Assembly (NCBI GenBank): GCA_023395515.1
Contig: JAEWZB010000019.1
Location: forward strand, 1 to 63,713
DNA: 63,713 nucleotides
Origin: Bacillota bacterium
GTDB lineage: Bacteria > Bacillota > Syntrophomonadia > Syntrophomonadales > Syntrophomonadaceae
Reading direction: 5' to 3'
Part shown: positions 52,938 through 60,948 of the stretch, one piece after another
How positions within the stretch are numbered: position 1 is the stretch's first letter
Layout of the letters: every line of letters begins with the position of its first letter
Notes under the pieces: model-generated
Told to the model about the DNA's origin: nothing
What the model saw: the letters and a program-made list of their open reading frames with translations, nothing else
Database searches by the model: none
Made by a program: the position numbers and the translations under genes

Positions 52938-53117
52938 ATGGAAAACATGTTAAAAAGTCTAATTATAGTTACACTAATGTACTATTTGCTCAAAGGGCTA
53001 ATTTATCTAATCTTATGGCAAACCACCTATAAAGTACAACAGCGGGCATTAGCTGCTAAAGCTAAAGAAAAACAGAAAAAAGAGACTGAGGAAGAATTAT
53101 GGCATGACCAAGAATAA
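52938..53117 (+). CDS. Small single-span membrane protein (59 aa)
   Basis: ATG at 52938 opens 59 codons: a hydrophobic helix (~6-27, LIIVTLMYYLLKGLIYLILW) followed by a basic, then acidic, helical tail (KAKEKQKKETEEE). AGCGGGG lies eight bases upstream. It is short but well formed and shares its layout with the next gene (one helix plus a charged tail). It occupies the place of Bacillus ywzB/ywmA between atpC and ywmB, but I see no sequence likeness to them. The function is unknown. Confidence 0.6.
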   Translation: MENMLKSLIIVTLMYYLLKGLIYLILWQTTYKVQQRALAAKAKEKQKKETEEELWHDQE

Positions 53118-53165
53118 GGGGAAATATATATTTAATAAACACCCAAGATAGGTGGGAAAAACGTA

Positions 53166-53390
53166 ATGAAAATTCCATTCTTAATATTAATTGGCAGCGT
53201 GTTTATTGTTTCGATTGTTTTTGGCATTCTGATATGGCGGCAGTCAGTAAAATTTGAAAAAAAAGCTTTAGTCGCTAAACAGCGTAAAGAACAATTTATC
53301 AGAGAAATGGAAGAAGCTCAAAAGAAAGAAGAAATTAACTTAGAACAGTTAGCTGTTGAAGAAGAGCTAATTGAACCGATAAAAGAATAA
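53166..53390 (+). CDS. Small membrane protein with charged coiled-coil tail (74 aa)
   Basis: The 74-residue protein has one N-terminal helix (~4-24, FLILIGSVFIVSIVFGILIW) and a strongly charged helical tail (KKALVAKQRKEQFIREMEEA) with an acidic end. GGTGGG precedes the ATG. It follows the 59-residue protein by 48 bases and is ended by a terminator. The two may form a pair at the membrane. I recognise no family. Confidence 0.7.
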   Translation: MKIPFLILIGSVFIVSIVFGILIWRQSVKFEKKALVAKQRKEQFIREMEEAQKKEEINLEQLAVEEELIEPIKE

Positions 53391-53412
53391 ATGAGGAATT
53401 TTACTTAATGGG

Positions 53413-53441
53413 GAAAGCTTTATTTAGGCTTTCTTTTTTTT
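53413..53441 (+). terminator. Intrinsic terminator after the small membrane protein
   Basis: GAAAGC (53413-53418) pairs with GCTTTC (53428-53433), followed by eight T. Confidence 0.82.
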
Positions 53442-53483
53442 GTACTATCAGCAAGTATAACAATTCTAAGGTTGATAGTACAA
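53440..53483. repeat. Covarying palindromic repeat, copy B
   Basis: TTGTACTATCA (53440-53450) and TGATAGTACAA (53473-53483) are perfect inverted arms. Compared with copy A (39111-39157) two positions per arm differ and both changes are compensated. The loop keeps AAGTATAA and TTCTAA, and the 3' flank keeps AAGAAAAACTA. Confidence 0.75.
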
Positions 53484-53490
53484 GAAAAAC

Positions 53491-53700
53491 TAGGCTTTGG
53501 CCTTTCGACTAAAGAGAGCATAGGTGATGTGCCCGATAGGGCGTCTAAGGACTTGGCGCATGCCGAGTTTTTCTAATTGAACCTAAGCGGAAATAGGAGA
53601 ATTTCATGCTAAAGCATACCTCATCTAGATGATCAAAAGTGGAACTAGCCTTCCAACCGGAGGGATAGCCCTGAACACAGGTTAGAAAAGGTATGCTCAA
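53491..53700 (+). ncRNA. Candidate structured non-coding RNA, family not recognised
   Basis: The ~210-base stretch has no ORF but many helices: GUGCCC/GGGCGU (53529-53534 with 53539-53544), ACUUGGC/GCCGAGU around loop GCAU (53551-53568), UUUUCUAA/UUAGAAAA long range (53569-53576 with 53682-53689) and CCUUCC/GGAGGG around AACC (53649-53664). Several contain U-G pairs that would be A-C on the other strand, so the plus strand is favoured. The 3' part (53689-53698) can pair either with GAGCATA at 53516-53522 or with AGCATACCT at 53613-53621, but not both. It lacks the signatures of RNase P, tmRNA and SRP RNA. Confidence 0.5.
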
Positions 53701-53728
53701 ACTGGGCGTATAAGTAAAAACGTATTAG

Positions 53729-55780
53729 TTAAAGTTTAAATTGAGATAAAAGTTGATTTAGTTTTTCAGCATGTTCCTCTAAGTTATGAGCTACTTCATG
53801 TATGGTAATGGCAGACTGGGCAGCTTGTTCAGAAGCTCGGGCAATTTCTTGGGTTCCATTAGTAGATTCATTAATAGTTAAAGAATTAGCCTCCACCGCC
53901 CGGTTAATTTCCTCCATAGACTTAGCTATATATTCAATATCCTTACTTAGGGTATTAGTAAGCTCAAAGATAGCATTGGAATCAAGATAATAACGTTCCC
54001 CGGTAGCTTCCATAGCATTATAATCCCGTAAAATATCGGTATTGATAAAGCTTAATAATTTACTGGAACTGTCTATTAGATTATTAATTGAACTCCGTAC
54101 TTGATGAGTTATAGATTGAATACTAGCCACCGTATTAGCAGAATCCTCGGCCAGTTTGCGAACTTCATCAGCTACAACTGCAAAGCCCCGGCCATTTTCG
54201 CCGGCTCGGGCTGCTTCTATGGCGGCATTTAAAGCTAATAAATTAGTCTGATTAGCGATATTGGCAATATTTTGGGCCAGGTTGGAAATGTCTTCTACTA
54301 CTTTAGCCTCTTCCATGGCCGAATTAACTTCCTTTTGGATGTTTTCGTAAATATCAACCGAGGTATTTTTAGCATTTACTGCATTACGCTGAATCTTAAT
54401 AGCCCGCTCTTTTATATTGTGGGCTTGCTCACTACCTTCGATTAAGCTTTTATTAAAGGTACTTAACATAGAAGTTACTTCCTGGGTGGAAGCGGTAATT
54501 TCTTCAATAGCAGCCGATACTTCTTCCATACCTGCTGCAATTTGTTGGGTAGAAGCCGAGGTTTCTTCCATAGTAGTCGCTATATTTTCGCCTTGAATGG
54601 ACAAATTATTGCTCGAATTACTTACTTCCCGGGAAGCATTTTTAATTAATTCTAAGAGGGTCTGCTGTTTTTTTATCATAATGTTTAAATCCCGGCCTAA
54701 ACGGCCCAATTCATCAGTTCTCCTAATATCCACCTGTTGATCAAGTTCACCTTCGCTAGCTTTTTGGAGAGCTTGCTGAATAACTAATAAGGGTTTAGTA
54801 AAAGAAAACGCCATTAAGGAACTAGCCCCGATAGCTAGTATTATAGCGGCCAAAAGGGTTAATAATATTATCATTTTAATAGTACCTAGACTGCTGAGAA
54901 TTTCATCATCATAAACAGAAGATACTATGATCCAGTCTAACCCTTCAATATGTCTAAATACCGCGATTTTTTCTCTAGGCTCAGCTTCCGCGGTATCTTT
55001 CCAGGGGTAAACCTTTTGTCCCGTTTTCTCTTGTAGAATTTCTTGAATAAAATAATTACCATCATCATCAGTTAAATCGGATAGATTTTGATTTTTATGA
55101 GTGGGATGAATAAGAGCAGTTCCTTGATTATCTAAGACAAAAACGTATCCGGATTGCCCAAAATGACGTTGGGATATAGCCTTTTCCAAGCTTTCAATAT
55201 CAACTAAGGTATTAAATTCAGATTTGTAGGTGGAAGCTACGATTAATAAATCCCAAGGCTCAAAGTACTCTGAATATTGCGCTTTAGGCTTTTCTTCTTC
55301 ATCAGCAGTATTTTTCCACATATATTCTTGGTATTGAACCGGTTGCTTTTTCATCTTTTCTACGAATTCCATACCCGAAAAGTCCCGGCCTTCTACCGTC
55401 GGGAAAGGATGGATAGTAGCAATTCCTTTTAAATTAGCCCCATACATATAGCCGGTATCACCAATAGACTGGCTGGTAATTAAAGTTCTAACCCTTTGCC
55501 AAGCTTCAGCCTCACTGATTTGGCCACTTTGATAGTCTTGATAATATGCCTCTATTACTTGTTTATTTTTCTCGGCAATAGATTTTAAATGATTATAAAT
55601 ATTACTTTCCAAACTAGTCTCGACTAAAGCAGAAATAGTATCAGTAGTAGAGATTAATTCCGCTTCGGTGTTGTTTCTAATAATATTTCCTACCGTAAAT
55701 ACAATTACTAACCCACTTAAAGACAATAGCAATACAAAGATTAATATATTATTAATCGTGAGTTTTCTTCTAATATTCAT
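53729..55780 (-). CDS. Methyl-accepting chemotaxis protein with tandem Cache-type sensor
   Basis: The 683-residue chemoreceptor has a first membrane helix (~12-32), a ~280-residue external sensor with two similar Cache halves (IGDTGYMYGANLKGIATIHP and FGQSGYVFVLDNQGTALIHP), a second helix (~302-326), a HAMP domain (~327-380, RRTDELGRLGRDLNIM) and the signalling hairpin NLLALNAAIEAARAGENG with RGFAVVADEVRKLAEDS. It would signal to CheA/CheW. AAAGGGG precedes the ATG. The ligand is unknown; double Cache sensors often bind small organic acids or amino acids. No che genes are in the window. Confidence 0.95.
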   Translation of the reverse strand: MNIRRKLTINNILIFVLLLSLSGLVIVFTVGNIIRNNTEAELISTTDTISALVETSLESNIYNHLKSIAEKNKQVIEAYYQDYQSGQISEAEAWQRVRTLITSQSIGDTGYMYGANLKGIATIHPFPTVEGRDFSGMEFVEKMKKQPVQYQEYMWKNTADEEEKPKAQYSEYFEPWDLLIVASTYKSEFNTLVDIESLEKAISQRHFGQSGYVFVLDNQGTALIHPTHKNQNLSDLTDDDGNYFIQEILQEKTGQKVYPWKDTAEAEPREKIAVFRHIEGLDWIIVSSVYDDEILSSLGTIKMIILLTLLAAIILAIGASSLMAFSFTKPLLVIQQALQKASEGELDQQVDIRRTDELGRLGRDLNIMIKKQQTLLELIKNASREVSNSSNNLSIQGENIATTMEETSASTQQIAAGMEEVSAAIEEITASTQEVTSMLSTFNKSLIEGSEQAHNIKERAIKIQRNAVNAKNTSVDIYENIQKEVNSAMEEAKVVEDISNLAQNIANIANQTNLLALNAAIEAARAGENGRGFAVVADEVRKLAEDSANTVASIQSITHQVRSSINNLIDSSSKLLSFINTDILRDYNAMEATGERYYLDSNAIFELTNTLSKDIEYIAKSMEEINRAVEANSLTINESTNGTQEIARASEQAAQSAITIHEVAHNLEEHAEKLNQLLSQFKL

Positions 55781-56128
55781 AATTAGCGCCCCTTTATAAA
55801 AAATAAGATTTTATACCCCCTGCTAGTCATGTAGTAGGCTGCTATAGTTATGTATTAATAAATAGTAATGATTTAGGGGTGATGTCGGTATGATAGTCCT
55901 TGTTAAAAGGTATGTAGTGCAATTGATAGTATGAAAAAAATAAAAAAATTTATTTATTCTCTTTTATTCGGCATATTAACCAATAACCCTTTTTAAAAAT
56001 GGCAAATATTTTGAAAAGTCGTGAATTGCTACTGCCAAATATACTAGAAATGCTTTCAGATTTAACGAATAAGTAGTAATTTCTATGGCAAAAATCAAGA
56101 TATGCGGTTTTTAAGGGGAGGGAAAATA
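55781..56128. other. Divergent intergenic region between the chemoreceptor and ywmB
   Basis: About 350 AT-rich bases separate the two divergent genes and must hold both promoters. I see no ORF, no strong hairpin and no confident promoter boxes. Confidence 0.5.
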
Positions 56129-56869
56129 ATGAAAAAAATCATAATTTATATAGGTCTATTTATTTTTTTATGTATGATGAGCAATTACGGAATCGATTAT
56201 ACAGTAGGAAAACAAATAGAAAAACAATCACCATATTACCTATCTTTTGCATCAATCGGTGCAAATTCACTAGAATCTCGTTTAGATTGTTGGGCAAAAA
56301 TAAAAACAACTTCATCTAAAACAGAATTAAATTCCTACTTACTTAATATCTTGCGCAGCCTTAACCTGCCTGCAGAGCAAAATAAGTTTGGATTTGAAAG
56401 CAATGATAATTCAACTATTCTTAGTTATGAAACAACTTACGAAACCATAAAGTACCATTTTATAATGGAATCTAATGAAACAACTAAGGAAACCTATTTT
56501 ATTGTTAACCTGATTACCAATGAAGAATCAAATTTGCCAGGAATTCCGGCAAAACTTAATAATATTATTGGTTTGCATTGGACTTATTATTATCAATATA
56601 CCGGCTCTTTAAATATGCCAGTTAATGCCCAGGGAAGTCAGGAATTACTTAATGTAATGATGAAAAATTTAAAAGTAGAAGATCCAGATTTATATATTGA
56701 TGGTAATACTTGCAGCGGTACGGGATATAGCCAAGAGTTAGCGAAAATAGTTCCTAGTATTAAAGTTAACAATAGGGATATAAATATTCAAATCGCTGTC
56801 CAAAATGATGAGTCTAAACACCAAACTAATATTATAATCGGGTCCCCATTAATTTTAGGCGAATATTAA
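56129..56869 (+). CDS. ywmB: YwmB family protein
   Basis: The 246-residue exported or anchored protein has a signal-like helix (KKIIIYIGLFIFLCMMSNYG) and the YwmB (TATA-box-binding-like) fold region, with ESRLDCWAKIK and a second half VNAQGSQELLNVMMKNLKVE. ATG at 56129 is favoured over 56102 because AGGGGAGGG stands just before it. Its place before murA and spoIID matches B. subtilis ywmB-murAA-spoIID. YwmB is linked with sporulation-phase cell-wall work; its molecular function is not established. Confidence 0.85.
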   Translation: MKKIIIYIGLFIFLCMMSNYGIDYTVGKQIEKQSPYYLSFASIGANSLESRLDCWAKIKTTSSKTELNSYLLNILRSLNLPAEQNKFGFESNDNSTILSYETTYETIKYHFIMESNETTKETYFIVNLITNEESNLPGIPAKLNNIIGLHWTYYYQYTGSLNMPVNAQGSQELLNVMMKNLKVEDPDLYIDGNTCSGTGYSQELAKIVPSIKVNNRDINIQIAVQNDESKHQTNIIIGSPLILGEY

Positions 56870-56882
56870 GGGAGGTGGTTTT

Positions 56883-58124
56883 ATGGAAATAAAAATAAAC
56901 GGTCATGCAAAATTACAGGGAGAGGTAGAAGTAAGTTCTTCTAAAAATGCAATTTTACCTATATTGGCAGCCTCTCTATTAACTGAAAATGAAGTAATTA
57001 TTAATAACGTGCCCAATATTAAAGATGTATATGTAATTTCAGAACTTATAAAAGCTATGGGAGTTAAAGTTACTTGGAAGGACAAAAATATTTCTTTCGA
57101 GGGAAACCCTACATCCAGTAGCCCTCCGTATAATTTAGTCAGGCAGATTAGAGCATCCTTTTTAGTAATGGGCCCTCTTTTAGCTAAAAAAGGGGAGGTT
57201 CGAGTTTCATTACCAGGGGGATGTGCTATAGGAACCAGACCTATTGATTTGCATTTAAAGGGTTTTGAAGCTTTAGGTGCGGATATTAGTTTATCTAGTG
57301 GTGATGTAGTTGCTAAAGCCAAAAAACTTCAAGGGAATCATGTATATTTAGATTTTCCCAGTGTAGGAGCCACCGAAAATATCATGATGGCAGCCACTTT
57401 AGCCGAGGGCACTACTTATATTGAAAATGCGGCTCTAGAACCGGAAGTAGTGGATCTAGCCAATTTCATTAATCAGATGGGCGGGAAAATAATTGGAGCC
57501 GGCAGTAATGTAATTAAGATAGAAGGGGTAGCAAAACTGCACGGGGTTAATTATACTCCTATACCAGATCGTATCGAAGCCGGAACTTATATGGTAGCGG
57601 CTGCGGCCACTGGCGGAGAAGTAACAATTAAAAATGTAATTCCCGAACATGTTAAAGCTATTAGCGCCAAATTGATAGAAACCGGAGCTATTTTAAAAGA
57701 ATATGAAAATAGTATAACGGTTAAAAGAGATCAACCTATAAACCCGGTATATATTAAAACTTTACCTTATCCCGGTTTTCCTACCGACATGCAAGCTCAA
57801 TTTATGGCTTATTTAAGCGGTGCCGATGGAAGCAGTGTTATTACCGAATCAGTTTTTGAGAACCGGTTTATGCATGTACCGGAATTGTTAAGAATGGGGG
57901 CTAAAATTAAAACTGAAGGCAGAACTGCTATAGTTAAAGGGACCTATGAACTTACCGGTGCTACGGTAAAGGCTACCGACCTTAGAGCCGGGGCAGCACT
58001 ATTAATTGCCGCTATGGTTGCTGACGGAGAGAGTACTATTTGCAATAGCGAACATATTGACCGGGGTTATGAGGATATAATTGAAAAATTAAGTCATTTA
58101 GGGGCTCGGATTAGCCGGAGCTAA
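56883..58124 (+). CDS. murA: UDP-N-acetylglucosamine 1-carboxyvinyltransferase MurA
   Basis: The 413-residue enzyme transfers enolpyruvate from PEP to UDP-GlcNAc, the first committed peptidoglycan step and the fosfomycin target. The N-terminus has KLQGEVEVSSSKNAILPILA (usually GxVxISGAKNA), and the active-site Cys is C114 in PGGCAIGTRPIDLH, so it should be fosfomycin sensitive. FPTDMQAQFMA and the final GYEDIIEKL are typical. GGAGGTGG precedes the ATG. A terminator follows. Confidence 0.96.
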   Translation: MEIKINGHAKLQGEVEVSSSKNAILPILAASLLTENEVIINNVPNIKDVYVISELIKAMGVKVTWKDKNISFEGNPTSSSPPYNLVRQIRASFLVMGPLLAKKGEVRVSLPGGCAIGTRPIDLHLKGFEALGADISLSSGDVVAKAKKLQGNHVYLDFPSVGATENIMMAATLAEGTTYIENAALEPEVVDLANFINQMGGKIIGAGSNVIKIEGVAKLHGVNYTPIPDRIEAGTYMVAAAATGGEVTIKNVIPEHVKAISAKLIETGAILKEYENSITVKRDQPINPVYIKTLPYPGFPTDMQAQFMAYLSGADGSSVITESVFENRFMHVPELLRMGAKIKTEGRTAIVKGTYELTGATVKATDLRAGAALLIAAMVADGESTICNSEHIDRGYEDIIEKLSHLGARISRS

Positions 58125-58170
58125 ACAAAACTATCTTTTTGATGAAAAAATAAGATTTAATAAAGAAGAG

Positions 58171-58206
58171 ACGTATGGAGAAATAATTCTTTGCATACGT
58201 TTTTTA
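58171..58206 (+). terminator. Intrinsic terminator of murA
   Basis: ACGTATG (58171-58177) pairs with CATACGT (58194-58200), followed by six T. Confidence 0.88.
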
Positions 58207-58253
58207 CTTAAAGCGGTAAGCATATATGGTGAGATTATTAATATTATTAGAAT

Positions 58254-59177
58254 ATGAAAAAAAATAAGTATTTAATAATTATCGTTAGCACCATTACATT
58301 GCTGTTGCTGGCTTTCTGGTTTAAGGGGTGTATAAAAGAGGACATCCCTAAAGATCCTTATATTAAGCTATACCTAAGTCAGGAAAAAAAGATTGAAAAA
58401 ATGCGTTTGGAGGAATATTTAATAGGATGTGTAGCCGCAGAAATGCCGGCTAGTTTTGAGCTTGAGGCTTTAAAGGCTCAGGCGGTTTGTGCCAGAACTT
58501 ATGCTTTGCGCAAATTAATAGATCAGCACTCTTATCCCCAAGGGGCCAATCTATCGGATGATATTACTACTTGTCAGGCATATGTTTCCCCAGCGGAGTT
58601 TAATAGGCGTCATCCCCAGAACAGTGAAAAATTATTAACTAAAATAAAACAAGCTGTACGGGAGACGGAAGGGGTGGTAATGTTATTTGATCATAAACCT
58701 ATAGATGCCGTATATCACTCTACCTGTGGAGGTCAAACTGTAAGCGGCGAGGAGGCTTGGGGAAATAAGGTGCCCTATTTGCAATCAGTAAAATGTCCCT
58801 ATTGTAAAGAGTCTAAACATTATTCTACGGTACAGGTCTTTTCTTACCAGGATATTAATAAGGCTTTAGGAGCTAAGCTTTCCCCGCAAAGCAAAATCAA
58901 GGTTAATAATTATAGCAGTTCAGGCCGGGCTTTAGAAATGAATGTTGATGAAAAAAAGTTTAGTGCGGCTAAATTCAGAGAATTATTAAGTCTGCCTTCC
59001 ACCTGGGTAAAGCTTACTCTTGGTCCCAAAGGAATTACTGTTAATACCAGAGGTTATGGCCACGGAGCCGGGCTTTGTCAATATGGAGCCAACGGCATGG
59101 CTAAAGACGATAATAACTATGAGCAAATTTTAAATCATTACTATAAAGATATAAAAATTTATCAGATGAAATATTAA
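58254..59177 (+). CDS. spoIID: Stage II sporulation protein D (lytic transglycosylase)
   Basis: The 307-residue protein has an N-terminal membrane anchor (~6-24) and the SpoIID/LytB domain: LEEYLIGCVAAEMPASFE (containing the catalytic Glu), ALKAQAVCARTYALR, HSTCGGQTVSGEEAW and GYGHGAGLCQYGANGMA. SpoIID cuts denuded glycan strands to drive engulfment. The ATG lacks a good ribosome site. Its place after murA matches Bacillus and supports a spore-former. Confidence 0.93.
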   Translation: MKKNKYLIIIVSTITLLLLAFWFKGCIKEDIPKDPYIKLYLSQEKKIEKMRLEEYLIGCVAAEMPASFELEALKAQAVCARTYALRKLIDQHSYPQGANLSDDITTCQAYVSPAEFNRRHPQNSEKLLTKIKQAVRETEGVVMLFDHKPIDAVYHSTCGGQTVSGEEAWGNKVPYLQSVKCPYCKESKHYSTVQVFSYQDINKALGAKLSPQSKIKVNNYSSSGRALEMNVDEKKFSAAKFRELLSLPSTWVKLTLGPKGITVNTRGYGHGAGLCQYGANGMAKDDNNYEQILNHYYKDIKIYQMKY

Positions 59178-59276
59178 AAATTCTGCCGGATAAAAATATC
59201 TATTTATTTACAACTAGTCGCTTAAACGACTATAATTAATATATAATTTTCTGGCAGAAGGGTGGCTTAAGAGGAA

Positions 59277-60455
59277 TTGAAATACATATCAACTGCGGAG
59301 GCTTCCCAAAAATGGGGTATTTCTTCCCGTCAGGTCCAGCGGCTTTTAGCCGGTAACCGTATACCGGATGCTCAAAAATATGGCCGGTCGTGGATGATTC
59401 CGGCTGATATCCCCAAACCAGCCGACCCGCGCCGGGACAAGGAGCTATCTGCCTATAGCCTTTCAGCCGATTTATCCCGCATTTTTGCTGCCACCACCAT
59501 GCCAATGCCTGCCAATAACCCGGACGGGATTTTGAATATTGTGAGGGAAGACCGGCTGCGAAACGTATATGAGGGAGAATTGGCCTACCTGCGGGGTGAT
59601 TTTGCCCGGACCATGGCCTGCTATGGTAAAACTCAAGGGGATGAGGCTGCCAGACTGCGCATGTGCCCAGCCGCTATTGCCGCTGCCATCAGCAGGGGAG
59701 ATTATGCTGTTTATACGGAACTGGAATCTTATCTGAAAAATTACCTGAAATCCCATCCGGGCAGTAATATAGCGGCGGTGGCGGAACTTTCACTGGGCAC
59801 CGCCGCTGTGAGTGTGATTGCTCCCAACCTGGCTCCTGAATGGCTTAAGGCCGGGGATTTAGATAATCTCCCCTCGGCGGCCAGGCTTAATGCCATTTAC
59901 CTGCGGGCCAAATATTTCAACTGTCTGGGCCGCTTTGAGGCTATGCTGGCAGTAGCCCAGACTGCCCTATCCTTAAGCTCATCGCCGCAGACCATCACAA
60001 TTTATGATATTTATTTGCGGCTGATGTGTGCGGTGGCCTGTCACTACCTGGAACGTCCCCGGGAGGCCTCCGGTTATCTGCTGGAAGCCATGGGCATTGC
60101 TTTACCCCACGGCTTGATCACGCCTTTTGCGGAAATTGTAACTACACTGGGAGGCTTGATGGAACGGTGTCTGGAACAGGAGTTTCCTGACTATTATGAC
60201 CCGGTTCTCCAACAATGGCAGCATACCTGGAAAAACTGGATTAGCTTCCATAACCAATTCACCAAGGATAACATTACCCTTATTCTCTCCCTGCGGGAAT
60301 ACCATATAGCCGTGTTGGCAGCCCGGCGGGTTCCCTATGCCCAAATCGCCCGGCAGCATTATATTTCCGTGGGCAGGCTTAAAAACATCATGCTGGAAAT
60401 CTACGGTAAGCTCTTTATCTCCGGCCGGGATGAGCTGGCCAAGTATGTTTTGTAA
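59277..60455 (+). CDS. Regulator with N-terminal excisionase-type HTH and C-terminal LuxR-type HTH
   Basis: The 392-residue protein begins with an excisionase/MerR-like helix-turn-helix (STAEASQKWGISSRQVQRLL, then DAQKYGRSWMIP), continues with a ~250-residue Ala/Leu-rich all-helical region resembling TPR repeats (residues ~90-310), and ends with a GerE/LuxR-like HTH (LSLREYHIAVLAARRVPYAQ, then IYGKLFISGRDEL). Two DNA-binding ends joined by a TPR-like sensor is an unusual layout. TTG at 59277 follows GAGGA closely. It precedes the SLH/LRR gene and probably controls it. GC content is higher than in the core genes. Confidence 0.75.
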   Translation: MKYISTAEASQKWGISSRQVQRLLAGNRIPDAQKYGRSWMIPADIPKPADPRRDKELSAYSLSADLSRIFAATTMPMPANNPDGILNIVREDRLRNVYEGELAYLRGDFARTMACYGKTQGDEAARLRMCPAAIAAAISRGDYAVYTELESYLKNYLKSHPGSNIAAVAELSLGTAAVSVIAPNLAPEWLKAGDLDNLPSAARLNAIYLRAKYFNCLGRFEAMLAVAQTALSLSSSPQTITIYDIYLRLMCAVACHYLERPREASGYLLEAMGIALPHGLITPFAEIVTTLGGLMERCLEQEFPDYYDPVLQQWQHTWKNWISFHNQFTKDNITLILSLREYHIAVLAARRVPYAQIARQHYISVGRLKNIMLEIYGKLFISGRDELAKYVL

Positions 60456-60548
60456 TCTAGATACCGTAGAAGCGGCTGCTCATGGGTGTGTTTTACCCTA
60501 AAAAGTGACTTTTATTAAGGGAAAGGTCACTACCGAAAACTGCAATTT

Positions 60549-60589
60549 GCCCCTATGCTGGTAATGAAAAGCTATCATAGGGGCTTTTT
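60549..60589 (+). terminator. Intrinsic terminator after the regulator gene
   Basis: GCCCCTATG (60549-60557) pairs with CATAGGGGC (60576-60584), followed by five T. It separates the regulator from the downstream pair of genes. Confidence 0.88.
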
Positions 60590-60614
60590 ATATGGAAAAA
60601 AGGAAGGTACGGGA

Positions 60615-60947
60615 ATGAAGCCTGAACCAAAACAGCTATATAAGGTATTTCGGGTGGGAGGCCGCAGCTTTCCTGTTTATCTTGAATATGATGAGCAATT
60701 TGACGAGACTTATCCGGCTTATCCGGACTTTGGAAAACAGCCGGAATATACTGAGGACGGGCGCCCCTTTGCCACGGCGGTGCAAGAGAGCTGTCCCCAT
60801 GCCAGGCCTAACGCTTCGGGAGAAGGGCTGCCTGGCGATTGCGGGGGCTGTGGCTGGTTTTACCGGGAACAAACGCCGTATGATCTTATCGGGGTCTGCT
60901 GCTGTGAGGCCCGGCGAATTAATTCTAATCAGACAGGGAGGAAGTAA
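60615..60947 (+). CDS. Small cysteine-rich protein of unknown function
   Basis: The 110-residue protein starts at ATG 60615 after AAGGAAGGTACGGG; an upstream in-frame ATG lies inside the terminator and is rejected. The N-terminal half has YKVFRVGGRSFPVYLEYDEQ; the C-terminal half holds seven cysteines: CPHARPN, GDCGGCGWFYRE and GVCCCEARR, which could bind zinc or an iron-sulfur cluster. It is immediately followed (one base) by the surface protein gene, suggesting co-expression. I do not recognise the family. Confidence 0.72.
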   Translation: MKPEPKQLYKVFRVGGRSFPVYLEYDEQFDETYPAYPDFGKQPEYTEDGRPFATAVQESCPHARPNASGEGLPGDCGGCGWFYREQTPYDLIGVCCCEARRINSNQTGRK

Positions 60948-60948
60948 A

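Noticed and set aside
53440..53483. Promoter with TATAAC as -10 for the candidate RNA
   Set aside because: No -35 box at the right distance; the sequence is better explained as the loop of a repeated palindrome.
53491..53700. RNase P RNA, tmRNA, SRP RNA or a T-box at this place
   Set aside because: No GAGGAAAGTCC core, no CCA end with tag ORF, no SRP GGUGG core and no T-box GGUGG/terminator pair were seen, so only an unassigned RNA is reported.
60682..60948. 89-codon N-terminal extension of the large surface protein
   Set aside because: It overlaps the Cys-rich gene in another frame; the ATG at 60949 has a strong ribosome site and starts a signal peptide.
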